NCBI GenBank assembly: GCA_046757925.1
Contig: JBHHZE010000002.1
Span: forward strand, 1-64,000
Direction: 5' to 3'
Length of the DNA: 64,000 bases
Origin: JAZDCZ01 sp046757925
GTDB lineage: Bacteria; Gemmatimonadota; Gemmatimonadetes; Gemmatimonadales; GWC2-71-9
Shown here: piece by piece, positions 7,920-16,777 of the stretch
How positions within the stretch are numbered: position 1 is the first letter of the stretch
Layout of the letters: each line of letters opens with the position of its first letter
Notes under the pieces: generated by a model
What the model saw: the letters and a program-made list of their open reading frames with translations, nothing else
The model's database searches: none
What the model was told of the DNA's origin: nothing
Made by a program: the position numbers and the translations under genes

Positions 7920-9338
7920 ATGGCAGCGAATACAGGCAAAATCGTGCAGGTGATCGGCCCGGTACTGGATGTCGAATTTGAGCCCGAGCAACTGCCGGAT
8001 CTACTGAACGCCCTTGAGATCAAGAGTGCCGGCAATGGCGGCCCGGCAGTCCGAGTGATCGCGGAGGTGCAACAGCACATCGGCCGGAATCAGGTGCGCG
8101 CCGTTGCAATGAGCAGTACTGACGGCTTGGTCCGCGGCATGCCGGCTGTCGATACCGGCGCTCCGATATCCGTACCAGTGGGAAACGCCGCGTTGGGTCG
8201 TATTCTCAACGTTCTGGGGGAGCCGGTCGACCAGGGTGCAGATATCCCGGACGATGTCGAGCGCTGGCCCATCCACCGAGATCCGCCCGCCTTCGCCAAC
8301 CTGGAGCCCAAGACTGAGGTGTTCGAGACCGGCATCAAGGTTATCGATCTCATCGCACCCTTCGTCAAGGGTGGAAAGATCGGGCTGTTCGGTGGCGCCG
8401 GGGTGGGCAAGACCGTGATCATCATGGAACTGATCAACAATGTTGCCAAGGGCCACGGTGGTCGGTCCGTCTTCTGCGGCGTGGGTGAACGTACTCGTGA
8501 GGGCAACGATCTGTATCTGGAGATGAAGGAGAGCGGGGTATTGGAATCAGCCGCGCTCGTTTACGGTCAGATGAACGAACCTCCCGGTGCGCGCCTCAGG
8601 GTGGGTCTGAGCGGGCTGACCGTTGCGGAATATTTCCGCGATAGGGAAGGCCAAGATGTGCTCGTCTTCATCGACAACATTTTCCGGTTTACGCAGGCAG
8701 GCTCCGAGGTTTCAGCGCTCTTGGGTCGCATGCCGAGCGCAGTTGGTTATCAGCCGACATTGGCGACCGAAATGGGAGACCTACAGGAGCGCATCACGTC
8801 TACCAAGAAGGGATCCATTACGTCGGTTCAGGCGATCTACGTGCCCGCGGACGACCTGACCGATCCGGCGCCAGCTACGGCGTTTAGTCATCTCGACGCG
8901 ACTGTCGTATTGTCGCGTGCGCTAACGGAGATAGGTATCTATCCTGCTGTCGACCCGCTCGATTCATCGAGCCGGATCCTGGACGCTCAGTATCTGGGAG
9001 ATCGCCACTACAACGCGGCTGTCGAGACCCAACTTATTCTGCAGCGGTACAAAGACCTGCAGGACATCATCGCCATCCTCGGTATGGACGAACTGTCGGA
9101 AGACGACAAGCTGATAGTAGGCCGGGCGCGACGGGTTCAGAAATTGCTGTCGCAACCATTTGCGGTGGCGGAGCAATTCACCGGCACGCCGGGCAAATAC
9201 GTGAAGTTGGAAGAAACGATCGAGACGTTCGAGCGCGTGGTAGCCGGCGAGTTCGATCACTTGCCCGAGCAGGCGTTTTACATGGTTGGTGGAGTCGAGG
9301 AAGTGATCGAAAAGGCCAGGACGCTGGACGAATCATAA
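7920..9338 (+). CDS. atpD: ATP synthase F1 subunit beta
   Basis: Catalytic subunit of F1, 472 aa. Walker A (GGAGVGKT), catalytic region (GVGERTREGNDLY), Walker B (DVLVFIDNIFRF) and the lever region (DELSEDDK, a DELSEED variant) are present. ATG 7920 is chosen because the protein then begins at the expected MAANTGKIVQVIGPV; an in-frame GTG at 7881 would overlap atpG. The stop overlaps the atpC start by one base (TAATG). Confidence 0.98.
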   Translation: MAANTGKIVQVIGPVLDVEFEPEQLPDLLNALEIKSAGNGGPAVRVIAEVQQHIGRNQVRAVAMSSTDGLVRGMPAVDTGAPISVPVGNAALGRILNVLGEPVDQGADIPDDVERWPIHRDPPAFANLEPKTEVFETGIKVIDLIAPFVKGGKIGLFGGAGVGKTVIIMELINNVAKGHGGRSVFCGVGERTREGNDLYLEMKESGVLESAALVYGQMNEPPGARLRVGLSGLTVAEYFRDREGQDVLVFIDNIFRFTQAGSEVSALLGRMPSAVGYQPTLATEMGDLQERITSTKKGSITSVQAIYVPADDLTDPAPATAFSHLDATVVLSRALTEIGIYPAVDPLDSSSRILDAQYLGDRHYNAAVETQLILQRYKDLQDIIAILGMDELSEDDKLIVGRARRVQKLLSQPFAVAEQFTGTPGKYVKLEETIETFERVVAGEFDHLPEQAFYMVGGVEEVIEKARTLDES

Positions 9339-9595
9339 TGCGCGTTACGATCATTTCCCCGGAGAGGTCCGTTTTCGACGGTGACGCTACGTCGGTGGTT
9401 GCACCCGCATACGACGGTCAGGTCGGGATACTTCCGCGGCATGCGCCCTTCATGTCGCTTCTCGGTGACGGAACGCTGACGGTGCGGCAGGGTACTTCGG
9501 CTACGATGTTCGAGGTGCGAGGTGGATTTCTGCAAGTGCTGGATGATGTTGTCAGCGTGATTGCCGAGCATGCCGAAGTGAAAGATGGGGCGTAG
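9338..9595 (+). CDS. atpC: ATP synthase F1 subunit epsilon, short form
   Basis: An 85-aa epsilon subunit that contains only the N-terminal beta-sandwich (ISPERSVFDGDATSVVAPAYDGQVGILP read in two parts, then GGFLQVLDDVVSVIAE). The C-terminal helical hairpin that inhibits ATP hydrolysis in E. coli (about 138 aa in total) is absent. Short epsilon subunits are known in several phyla, so this is not necessarily a truncation. Overlaps atpD by one base. Confidence 0.93.
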   Translation: MRVTIISPERSVFDGDATSVVAPAYDGQVGILPRHAPFMSLLGDGTLTVRQGTSATMFEVRGGFLQVLDDVVSVIAEHAEVKDGA

Positions 9596-9619
9596 ACAAT
9601 CGTAGGCTTCTCCAGTAGG

Positions 9620-9641
9620 TCGCCGACACCCCGGTCGGTGA
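9620..9641 (+). terminator. Possible terminator hairpin after atpC
   Basis: An 8-bp stem with one mismatch (TCGCCGAC/GTCGGTGA) around a 6-nt loop (ACCCCG), 25 bp after the atpC stop. No T-run follows, so rho-independent termination is doubtful. The rest of the 93-bp gap holds only the ribosome site of the next gene. Confidence 0.3.
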
Positions 9642-9688
9642 TCACACGAGTCCAACGAAAGTATTCATCATGATTTAAGGAGAGTGTG

Positions 9689-10420
9689 ATGAAGAGAATA
9701 GCCGCCGTCGTTTTCATTGTCTCAATGTTGTGTGCTATGCCGGTGAGTCCGGCAGATGCACAAATCTTCAATCAGCCAGTCTACTATGCACCGGGCCACG
9801 GTACCGGCGTTACGCTGGCGGCCGACATAGGTGTCGGTGCCAACGACGATTCCAAGCTCGTTGCGGGAGAAACGCCGGTGGCGTATGGGGGTCGCATAAC
9901 GCTCGGTCTCCCCGTAGTGACAATTACCGCAGGTGTGAGTTCGGTGGATCCCAAGGGCACACTCGAGAACGAGGTTGCGCTTGGGGGCAATCTGGCCCTA
10001 ACGCTTTTCAAAGCACCGATGGCGCCTGTGGTTGTCGCACTGCAGGGTGGCGCAGGGTATGTGAAGTTCAACGGAACTGGCTTTGAGAATAGGGTCGTAG
10101 ATGTCCCGATAGGTTTGGCGTTGGGTGTCAGCGTTCCCAACCCGAGTGTCTCGTTTGAGCCGTGGATCGCGCCTCGTATCCACATTCGCAATCAACGAGT
10201 CATGACCGGGGGCGTGACTGTAGACGAAACGAAGGCCGGCTTCGGTGTCTCAGGTGGCTTCAATCTCGGTCTGCCCATGGGATTGGGATTCCATGCCGCC
10301 GTGGACGTGATGACGATAGACAATGCATTTGGAGCCAATGTGTCCCCGGTGGTGTTCGGTGCCGGCATCCACTACAAGTTCAACGTCCCGAGCCTGGGGA
10401 TACCGGGCGGGGTGCTCTGA
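9689..10420 (+). CDS. Exported outer-membrane beta-barrel-like protein of unknown function
   Basis: 243 aa with a clear signal peptide (KRIAAVVFIVSMLCAMPVSPADAQ). Alternating hydrophobic strands rich in Gly and aromatic residues follow, and the protein ends in a strand-like GAGIHYKFNVP segment, as in small porin-like barrels. No specific family is recognised. AAGGAG (9677..9682) fits ATG 9689 better than the GTG one codon earlier. Monocistronic: the atp operon ends upstream and a large palindrome lies just downstream. Confidence 0.7.
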   Translation: MKRIAAVVFIVSMLCAMPVSPADAQIFNQPVYYAPGHGTGVTLAADIGVGANDDSKLVAGETPVAYGGRITLGLPVVTITAGVSSVDPKGTLENEVALGGNLALTLFKAPMAPVVVALQGGAGYVKFNGTGFENRVVDVPIGLALGVSVPNPSVSFEPWIAPRIHIRNQRVMTGGVTVDETKAGFGVSGGFNLGLPMGLGFHAAVDVMTIDNAFGANVSPVVFGAGIHYKFNVPSLGIPGGVL

Positions 10421-10423
10421 ACT

Positions 10424-10463
10424 GGAGCAGCAGGGGCGACGCGTGCGTCGCCCCTGCTGCTCC
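10424..10463. repeat. Dispersed palindrome (core GCGACGC/GCGTCGC), copy 2
   Basis: A 40-bp palindrome whose 20-bp arms (GGAGCAGCAGGGGCGACGCG and its near-complement) differ only at the central pair. It lies between the convergent ends of the barrel gene (10420) and waaA (10496), where a bidirectional terminator would be useful. It shares the GCGACGC...GCGTCGCCCCT core with the copy at 1437..1474 while the outer arms differ. Confidence 0.88.
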
Positions 10464-10495
10464 CCACTCACCGATCACTGTCCCCAACAGTCCCA

Positions 10496-11749
10496 TCACC
10501 GGATGAGGGCCAGCAGAGCCCGGGCGGTCGTCTCTGCGGCGCCTGCTTCCAGTGATCGTCGTGCGGCCAGTCCGGCCACAGTTCTTTCATCTGGGAACTC
10601 CAGCCAGCGTTGGCATTGCTCGAAGCACTCTTGGGCCGGTGACTTTCGAGATAGCGACACACCTCCGCCGGAATTGATCACCAGTTCTGCATCTCGGAAG
10701 TGTCGGTATTCGGGGCCCACTATCACCGGGACTCCAAAGGCGGCTGGCTCGAGCACCGTATGGAGGCCCTTCTTCTTGAACCCACCTCCGACGTAGGCCA
10801 CATCGGCCAGCGCGTAGAGATCGGCCAATAGGCCCAGAGACGTGATTACCAGTAAGCTCGCCTGAGGGGCGTCATCGCCGACGCGCCAGGCGCCGGAGGT
10901 CATTCCCATCCTCCGGGCCTCGCCCAGCGTGTTTTGGACGTGCTGCGCATCGGGACGATGCGGTGCCAACAGCGTGCGAAGGTTGGGCCTATCGCGGAGC
11001 AATTCGCGGAACGCCTCGAGTATCACCTGCTCGTCTCGGGCATCGGTACTGCCCGCAACGAGGGTGGGATTGGCGGCCAGCAGGGGGTTCAAGCGGGCCG
11101 AGTCGGAGATTCGCTCGATTGCCCGATCGTGCCGAGGATCGCCGGTGACGGCAATTGCGCTCTCCGGCACCCCCATGCTCCGCCAGCGCCCGGCATCGTC
11201 GTTTGACACCGCACCGAGCCACGTGATGCGCTCCAGCGGCAATCGGACGAAGCTGCTGGAACGCCATGTCCAGCGACGGCTGGTGGTTCGGATCTCGGCT
11301 CCGATTACGGCGATCGGCACACCCTTTTGAGCGGCCTGGATAGTGAGTTCTGGCCAGAGGTCCCCGCGCGAATAGACCAGGATCGCTGGTTTCAGCGCCC
11401 CCAACACATCCGCGGTTGGACCGGGTTCATCCAGCGGAATGTAGTCGGATCGGTCCGCCCCAAAGCATCCGGGCCACTCCGCCGCGGATGGTGACGAATA
11501 AGTGTGTACTGTCTGGATACTCGGCAGCGAGCGGCGGATTCGTTGGAGCACGGGTACCGCCGTCAAGCCCTCGCCGACAGATGCCCCGTGAACCCAAATC
11601 AGGGGCCCGTCCGTACGATGGTGTGAAGACCACTCGAGCCATTGCGGAGTAGCCCGCCGCCGTCCCACCACGCTCGTGGCCAACTTGCCGGAGGGAAGCG
11701 GAACCCTATGGAGGACTCGGGCCGCACAGCGATAGGCGAAATTGACCAT
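10496..11749 (-). CDS. waaA: 3-deoxy-D-manno-octulosonic acid (Kdo) transferase
   Basis: Adds Kdo from CMP-Kdo to lipid A precursors at the inner-membrane face (GT30 family). 417 aa. N-terminal GT30 domain with WVHGASVGEG and the SRGDLWPEL stretch; C-terminal half with LVAGSTDARDEQ (typically AGSTHxGEE), a nucleotide-sugar region (LADVAYVGGGF) and HTVLEPAAFGVPVIVGP. The DAR replacement of the usual His-containing motif is a small oddity. Shows the cell makes LPS. Divergent from the CPBP gene, only 24 bp apart. Confidence 0.9.
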   Translation of the reverse strand: MVNFAYRCAARVLHRVPLPSGKLATSVVGRRRATPQWLEWSSHHRTDGPLIWVHGASVGEGLTAVPVLQRIRRSLPSIQTVHTYSSPSAAEWPGCFGADRSDYIPLDEPGPTADVLGALKPAILVYSRGDLWPELTIQAAQKGVPIAVIGAEIRTTSRRWTWRSSSFVRLPLERITWLGAVSNDDAGRWRSMGVPESAIAVTGDPRHDRAIERISDSARLNPLLAANPTLVAGSTDARDEQVILEAFRELLRDRPNLRTLLAPHRPDAQHVQNTLGEARRMGMTSGAWRVGDDAPQASLLVITSLGLLADLYALADVAYVGGGFKKKGLHTVLEPAAFGVPVIVGPEYRHFRDAELVINSGGGVSLSRKSPAQECFEQCQRWLEFPDERTVAGLAARRSLEAGAAETTARALLALIR

Positions 11750-11773
11750 ACCGAATGTTATAGATTTGATCTG

Positions 11774-12517
11774 ATGTCGCTACGACGATACTTCAAGGCA
11801 ACCAGAGAACCGCGTTACAGCATCGTCTTCGCGGTACCGCTTCTGTTGCTCTACGAGGTTCTTGCGGTGGCCTCGTCGCATTCGGCGTTCGCCGGCGTTC
11901 GCAACGGGGCCGACGTTCTGCTGAAGACACTGTTTGTTTCGCTGGGCGGGAGAAACGGACTACTCGCGTTCGACCTGCTGTTGTTGGGCGTGGGTGGTTG
12001 GTTCGTGTGGCGCGATAGGAGACACAACGGAGGCGGTGTCGACTCCCGTGTCTTCGCAGGAATGCTTGCCGAAAGCGTGTTTTACGCAGCGGTTTTGGGG
12101 AGCACGGTGTCGCTTCTCACCGCGTGGTTCCTGGGAGGGCCACTCTACATATTGCAGGCCGGCTCGGCCCAGATATCCTTGGGATCGCAACTGATAGTCT
12201 CCTTGGGTGCGGGAATCTATGAGGAGTTGCTGTTTCGGGTATTACTGGTGGGTGCGCTGGTAGCCGTGGGCACCCGCTTGAACTGGAGCCGTCCGGTATC
12301 GGTTGCCGTTGCCGTGCTCGGCAGTGCCCTGATCTTCAGTGGGTTTCACTATGTAGGGTCACTGGGCGATCAATTCACGGTTCCATCGTTCACCTACCGA
12401 GCGATCGCGGGAATTCTCCTGAGCGGTCTCTACGTGGCGCGAGGGTTTGGGATCACCGCCTGGAGTCACGCGCTGTACGACATCGGGCTAACCTTACTCA
12501 TTTCCCCTTCGTCTTAG
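11774..12517 (+). CDS. CPBP-family intramembrane glutamic endopeptidase
   Basis: 247 aa with about seven hydrophobic segments. The CPBP (Abi, CAAX-protease-like) motifs are present: EELLFR with the catalytic Glu pair, FSGFHYVG, and SHALYD. Such proteases cleave membrane-associated peptides; the substrate is unknown. ATG 11774 is chosen because earlier in-frame starts would overlap waaA on the other strand. Its 3' end overlaps the convergent DsbA-like gene by 20 bp. Confidence 0.85.
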   Translation: MSLRRYFKATREPRYSIVFAVPLLLLYEVLAVASSHSAFAGVRNGADVLLKTLFVSLGGRNGLLAFDLLLLGVGGWFVWRDRRHNGGGVDSRVFAGMLAESVFYAAVLGSTVSLLTAWFLGGPLYILQAGSAQISLGSQLIVSLGAGIYEELLFRVLLVGALVAVGTRLNWSRPVSVAVAVLGSALIFSGFHYVGSLGDQFTVPSFTYRAIAGILLSGLYVARGFGITAWSHALYDIGLTLLISPSS

Positions 12518-13184
12518 CCAAGAACAGCGAATCCAGAATCGGACGCCAGGCGTCGATTGGCGCAGCACCCTTGAGTAGTCCGCCCTCGACGATAAAGGAC
12601 GGGGTGCTGGTCACGCCACTTCGTGCAATCGCCTGAGCTTCTTGGGTGACGAGCCAGCGTTGTGCACCGGAGTCTACACAAGCATTCACGGAATCTCGAT
12701 CGAGATGTGCCGAATCTGCCAGAGCCATAAAAAAGTCCCGCGGTCGATCTAGCTTCTCCCACGCTGTCTGATGGTCGTACAGCAGGTCGTGGATCGGCCA
12801 GAACCGGTCTTGTGAGGCCGCGCACATGGCGAACTCGTGGGCCGCAGCGGCATTCTGGTGGATTTGAGGGATCGGGAAGTTGAGAAATATGATGCGTGCC
12901 TTACCGGTCTGCACATATTCCTGCTTGATCTTGGGCAGCGTGTTCTGCCAGAACTCGCGGCAATAGGGGCATTGGAAGTCACTCGCCTCGTAGATCGTGA
13001 TGGGAGCCTTCGGGTCACCCAGAGTGCGCTGATCTATCAGCGGATCCGGTTGGCCTTGCAAGGGTGTTGCCGATTGCTCCGCCGCCGGCCGTTGCTCGCT
13101 CGGACGGGCCGCGATGGCCCAGCCGGTTCCCACGGCCGCCACTAGCACCACTCCGACACTCTGAAGGAGTCTCTTCTTATTCAC
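12498..13184 (-). CDS. DsbA-like periplasmic thioredoxin-fold protein
   Basis: 228 aa: an N-terminal membrane anchor or signal (residues 8-26), a linker, then a thioredoxin_4/DsbA fold with CPYC at residues 72-75 (DFQCPYCREFW), and a cis-Pro loop (GVTSTPSFIV). Likely forms or isomerises disulfides in the periplasm; a partner DsbB/VKOR is not visible here. GTG start at 13184 with AGGAG about 12 nt upstream. Last gene of a leftward envelope group (M23 peptidase, putative lipoprotein, this gene). Confidence 0.88.
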   Translation of the reverse strand: MNKKRLLQSVGVVLVAAVGTGWAIAARPSEQRPAAEQSATPLQGQPDPLIDQRTLGDPKAPITIYEASDFQCPYCREFWQNTLPKIKQEYVQTGKARIIFLNFPIPQIHQNAAAAHEFAMCAASQDRFWPIHDLLYDHQTAWEKLDRPRDFFMALADSAHLDRDSVNACVDSGAQRWLVTQEAQAIARSGVTSTPSFIVEGGLLKGAAPIDAWRPILDSLFLAKTKGK

Positions 13185-13216
13185 GGGTTCTCACACTCCT
13201 ATCGGCCGGCGTTGGG

Positions 13217-13939
13217 TCAATGTCTCCAGCTGGTACCCACATTCCCAATGTACAACGATATCACTGTCGGTCCTATGCTGCGCAGCACCACGGGTACGTT
13301 CCAGTAGTATTCCCAGAACGGATTGTTTCGCTGTGGGTAACTGGCACTGAACCACCACTTACCCGGCGATAGACGCATCCGTGCGGTTCCCGAACTGTCG
13401 GTCACGTTCCTTGACCATCCTCGACCGGCGCGGGCGGAAGCGGAATCCGCGATCTGCGGTAACCCTGCGAATGCCTTCTTTTCCCAGGCTCTGATGCGAT
13501 CCGCGGCTGCAGCCGCCCGCACGGCGAGTTCGTGGTCGTCGCCGATCTGCTTGCGGAACGCCCGGTCGCGGTCCGCTGCACGCCGTGCTAGGTCGCGGTA
13601 TTTCTGTCTGAGCCGACTGTACGCGGCGGCGTACCCCGGTGCCCCGTTCGGCACCAGACGCAACGAATCGGCCAGCTGCATGACGCTGTGTCGAGTCTCG
13701 CGCCAGGCAGCGCCCAGGGCGTCTAGTTGATGCTCCTCCGGCTTCCTATACGATTCCAACTCGACCATAAGTTCCGGAAAGCTGGGCCTTGCGACTTCGG
13801 CTGCAAGTGTCAATGAATCGTACAGTTGCTGAAGATCGAACGGGACCGCTGTCACCTCGATCCCCACCAGAGGCATTCCATCTTCACTAAATGCGCGGAT
13901 CGCCACGGAGGTTTCCGTCGGATTGCACCCGGATGTCAT
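13217..13939 (-). CDS. Hypothetical, possibly lipoprotein
   Basis: 240 aa from ATG 13939, function not recognised. The central part (about residues 60-165) is strongly helical and charged. The C-terminal part (DSSGTARMRLSPGKWWFSASY) resembles a carboxypeptidase-regulatory or Ig-like strand region. The ATG gives a product that starts MTSGC with no signal peptide. The frame stays open upstream and would add a hydrophobic stretch (IIRLVPTVCYLSAIGTMTSG before Cys) ending in a lipobox-like TSGC, but only CTG or ATA codons are available as starts there. The true start may therefore be upstream of the ATG. Confidence 0.6.
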   Translation of the reverse strand: MTSGCNPTETSVAIRAFSEDGMPLVGIEVTAVPFDLQQLYDSLTLAAEVARPSFPELMVELESYRKPEEHQLDALGAAWRETRHSVMQLADSLRLVPNGAPGYAAAYSRLRQKYRDLARRAADRDRAFRKQIGDDHELAVRAAAAADRIRAWEKKAFAGLPQIADSASARAGRGWSRNVTDSSGTARMRLSPGKWWFSASYPQRNNPFWEYYWNVPVVLRSIGPTVISLYIGNVGTSWRH

Positions 13940-14055
13940 TGTGCCGATGGCCGACAGATAGCATACGGTAGGTACCAGACGGATTATCCTACCCGGGTTG
14001 GTGTGCAGGGAGTGCGAGCTTGGGGCGCTCGGATGCTCGAGCGCTACATCGTTGG

Positions 14056-14982
14056 TCAGTCTACAATCGTCCGGAATATATACTTGAGCGGATCCTGCGG
14101 GCGGCCGTTCAGCAGAACCTCATAGTGAAGGTGCGGCGCCGTAGCGGTCCCGCTCTTTCCTACCAGTGCAATCTTGTCACCGCGCGATACCTGCTGGCCA
14201 GTTCGCACCAACGACTTGTCGCAGTGAGCGTACCTGGTTACCAACCCATGACCATGATCGATGACAACCATCAACCCGTATCCGCTATTGCGGAAAACGC
14301 TCTTGACCGTACCGGCAGCGGCGGCCAGAATCGGTGTCCCGATGGCGGCAGCGATATCGATTCCTTCGTGCGGCCGATCCTCGTGGTAGATGGGATGCAT
14401 GCGTTGCTGGGAAAACAGGCTCGTCTGCCAGCCTTTGGTAGGTCTTATGGAGGGCGTTCGCTTCATGAGATCCACGTGGCGCTGCAGGCTGTCGGCTGCG
14501 GCGTCGAACGAGTTCGCCAGTAGGTTCGCCCGCCTGATGAGGGTTGCCAGGTCTGTGCGCATCGCCAACGTGCGGCGTCCGTTAACGCTCTCCGACAGGA
14601 TCTGCTCGTCGTCGGTCCATTTTCCAATCGGTCCGCCGATACCCGCCTGTTGGACCTCGGGGTCGGTGGGCTCGAGACCAGCGAGCAAGCGCACCTTGAG
14701 ATCTTGTCGCGAGATGGCGTCGATCGTGTCCCTTACAGTAGATAGAAGTGCTTGGGTTCGGTCGAGTTCCTGGGTGAGCAGCTGGTTCCGACGCTGCATC
14801 CTGTCGAGTTGCGATAAGGCGATGGCTTTGGAGATTGCGGTGTAACCCAATCCGAGCGCCGCGATGGAGAGCACGGCCGCAGCTCCCAATGCCACCCTAA
14901 GAGCGACCAGTGGGAAGCTCAACGATATGGATCTACCCGCCGCGGGCGGTACCACCACGATTGTCCAACGTCTTGCTGGCAT
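14056..14982 (-). CDS. M23-family metallopeptidase (murein hydrolase or its activator)
   Basis: 308 aa: one transmembrane helix (about residues 25-50), a coiled coil (about 57-92) and a C-terminal LytM/M23 domain (about 200-305). Zinc ligands are visible: His205 and Asp209 (HEGIDIA) and the HLH pair at 284-286. It probably trims peptidoglycan cross-links at the inner-membrane face of the periplasm. First gene of the leftward envelope group; a good promoter lies about 180 bp upstream (15160..15189). Confidence 0.92.
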   Translation of the reverse strand: MPARRWTIVVVPPAAGRSISLSFPLVALRVALGAAAVLSIAALGLGYTAISKAIALSQLDRMQRRNQLLTQELDRTQALLSTVRDTIDAISRQDLKVRLLAGLEPTDPEVQQAGIGGPIGKWTDDEQILSESVNGRRTLAMRTDLATLIRRANLLANSFDAAADSLQRHVDLMKRTPSIRPTKGWQTSLFSQQRMHPIYHEDRPHEGIDIAAAIGTPILAAAAGTVKSVFRNSGYGLMVVIDHGHGLVTRYAHCDKSLVRTGQQVSRGDKIALVGKSGTATAPHLHYEVLLNGRPQDPLKYIFRTIVD

Positions 14983-15159
14983 CAGTAGTTTTTCTCGCTT
15001 CTCAACTTAGCAGCCGAGTCGGTGAGAGACGGCGCGAACCTAGCTCCAGCGGAGCGCGGTTGCCGTGATCTATCTCACGGGACGACGGGCTGTGGCCAAA
15101 ATAAGCCAAAGCATGTTCTCGACAAGCCGGATCGAGAAAGATGATCTCTCGGCGGGCAG

Positions 15160-15189
15160 AAAATAGACCCCATGGAAGGGCTCTGTCAA
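15160..15189 (-). promoter_or_regulatory. Putative sigma-70 promoter for the M23 peptidase group
   Basis: Minus-strand TTGACA (15189..15184) and TATTTT (15165..15160) are separated by 18 bases, placing a start near 15152 and a leader of about 170 nt. It lies in the 259-bp gap after metG, which holds no open reading frame worth calling. The perfect -35 and good -10 make this one of the clearer promoters here. Confidence 0.55.
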
Positions 15190-15241
15190 GATTGTCGGCA
15201 CCGTCTGGTCATTAGCCCCTAACTTATTGTCAGACAAGCTG

Positions 15242-16777
15242 TTACCGTGTATTTCGGCTGGGTTTGGGGAACAGAGGTGACAGCTTCTCACCGATCACGC
15301 CCGCTACCTGGGGTGCCTCAACTGCCTCCCATTTGGCTGCCTCGATCTCGCCCGTCCGTCCGAGTGCCTGCCAGACGAGTTGGGTCTTGTTGGGCATGAA
15401 CGGCCAAGCCATGACCGTGATGCGACTCAGGGCCCGGGCTAGAGACGCCATCACGATCCGCAACTCGTCGTGTCTTTCTTGTTTTGCGAGTGTCCACGGA
15501 GCGCTTTCTTCAACGAATTGGTTAGCACGTGACACGAGTAGCCATGCAGCGGTACTTGCTTCATGCAGGAGATGAGCGTCCATGGCGTCGCGATATTGGG
15601 CGACGAGCTCGTCTCCCGTCCTATCCAGCCGGGTTTCGTCGCCACCGGCCGGTATGTGCCCTCCGAGGTAGCGGTCTATCATCGCCAAGATACGGCTGGC
15701 TAGGTTGCCGTACCCGTCGGCCAACTCGGAGGTGTAGCGGGTGTCGAACCGCTCCCAGGTGAAATTACCGTCGGCGTCCCAAGGGATTTCGCGCAACAGG
15801 AAGTAACGCAGAGCATCCGGTCCGTGTCGGTCAATCGCGTCTCTCAATGTGAGAGTGACTCCGGTGCTCTTGGAGAAACGTGCCCCCGAAGTGTTGATCC
15901 AGCCGTGGCACCAGACGCAGCGGGGGATTGGAATATTGGCTGCCATGAGCATGGCGGGCCAGATAGCCGCGTGAAATCGGAGAATGTCGGGCCCGATGAT
16001 GTGAACGTCAGCCGGCCACATTTCTTCGTACCCAGCGTCCGGGAATCCGGTGGCTGTCAGATAGTTTATCACCGCCTCGAACCACACGTAGATCACGTGC
16101 TCATTATCGCCTGGCCAGGGAATACCCCATGGCACTCGCGCGCGGCTGGCGGACATCCCGTAGTCGTCATCCCATTCGGCAACTACGTTGCGGATTTCGT
16201 TGAATTTCGAGACCGGTCTGACGAAGTCCCGGCCATCCTCATAGTTAGCCTTGTAGAATTCCAACAGGCGATTGCGAAACGATCCAAGCTTGAAGAAGTA
16301 ATTAGGTTCTTCCAGCCAGCTGATTTCTCTCGTGGGATGGAGTGGACAACTTCCGTCTACCAAGTCCTTGTCCTGCTTAAAGGATTCGCAGCCAACGCAG
16401 TAATACCCACTGTAAGTGCCTCGGCTTATGAATCCCGCGTCCTGGATCCGGCCGAGCAGTTCTTGTGCGGATCGCCTGTGACGTGCCTCGGTGGTGCGAA
16501 TGAAATCCGTGTTGCTGATTGACAGTTCAGTCCAGGTGGCGCGGAACTTCTCGGCTATTGCATCGACCCACTCGTATGGATCTACATCGGTTTCCTCGGC
16601 AGTTTGGGCGACTTTTTGGCCGTGTTCGTCCATCCCGATAACGAAATGGACTTGCTGGCCCCGGAGTCTCCGGTATCTCGCGATGCAGTCTGCTCCGATC
16701 TTCTCGTAGGCATGTCCCAGATGGGGTTCGCCGTTGGAGTAGTCTATTGCCGTCGTGATGTAAAACTTGTTCGACAC
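15242..16777 (-). CDS. metG: Methionyl-tRNA synthetase
   Basis: Charges tRNA-Met. 511 aa, without the C-terminal dimerisation/tRNA-binding domain found in longer MetG. Class-I signatures are GEPHLGHAYEKIGAD (HIGH region) and ARFSKSTG (KMSKS region, here FSKS). A zinc-knuckle region shows CVGCESF and later SCPLHP. GTG start overlaps the ricT stop by one base (TAGTG). Last gene of dnaE-accA-ricT-metG. Confidence 0.95.
   Translation of the reverse strand: MSNKFYITTAIDYSNGEPHLGHAYEKIGADCIARYRRLRGQQVHFVIGMDEHGQKVAQTAEETDVDPYEWVDAIAEKFRATWTELSISNTDFIRTTEARHRRSAQELLGRIQDAGFISRGTYSGYYCVGCESFKQDKDLVDGSCPLHPTREISWLEEPNYFFKLGSFRNRLLEFYKANYEDGRDFVRPVSKFNEIRNVVAEWDDDYGMSASRARVPWGIPWPGDNEHVIYVWFEAVINYLTATGFPDAGYEEMWPADVHIIGPDILRFHAAIWPAMLMAANIPIPRCVWCHGWINTSGARFSKSTGVTLTLRDAIDRHGPDALRYFLLREIPWDADGNFTWERFDTRYTSELADGYGNLASRILAMIDRYLGGHIPAGGDETRLDRTGDELVAQYRDAMDAHLLHEASTAAWLLVSRANQFVEESAPWTLAKQERHDELRIVMASLARALSRITVMAWPFMPNKTQLVWQALGRTGEIEAAKWEAVEAPQVAGVIGEKLSPLFPKPSRNTR

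Noticed and set aside
11742..11764. TTGACC/TATAGA as promoter of the CPBP gene
   Set aside because: The spacer is only 11 bases.
15824..16522. 232-aa plus-strand frame opposite metG
   Set aside because: Antisense shadow of a canonical tRNA synthetase.
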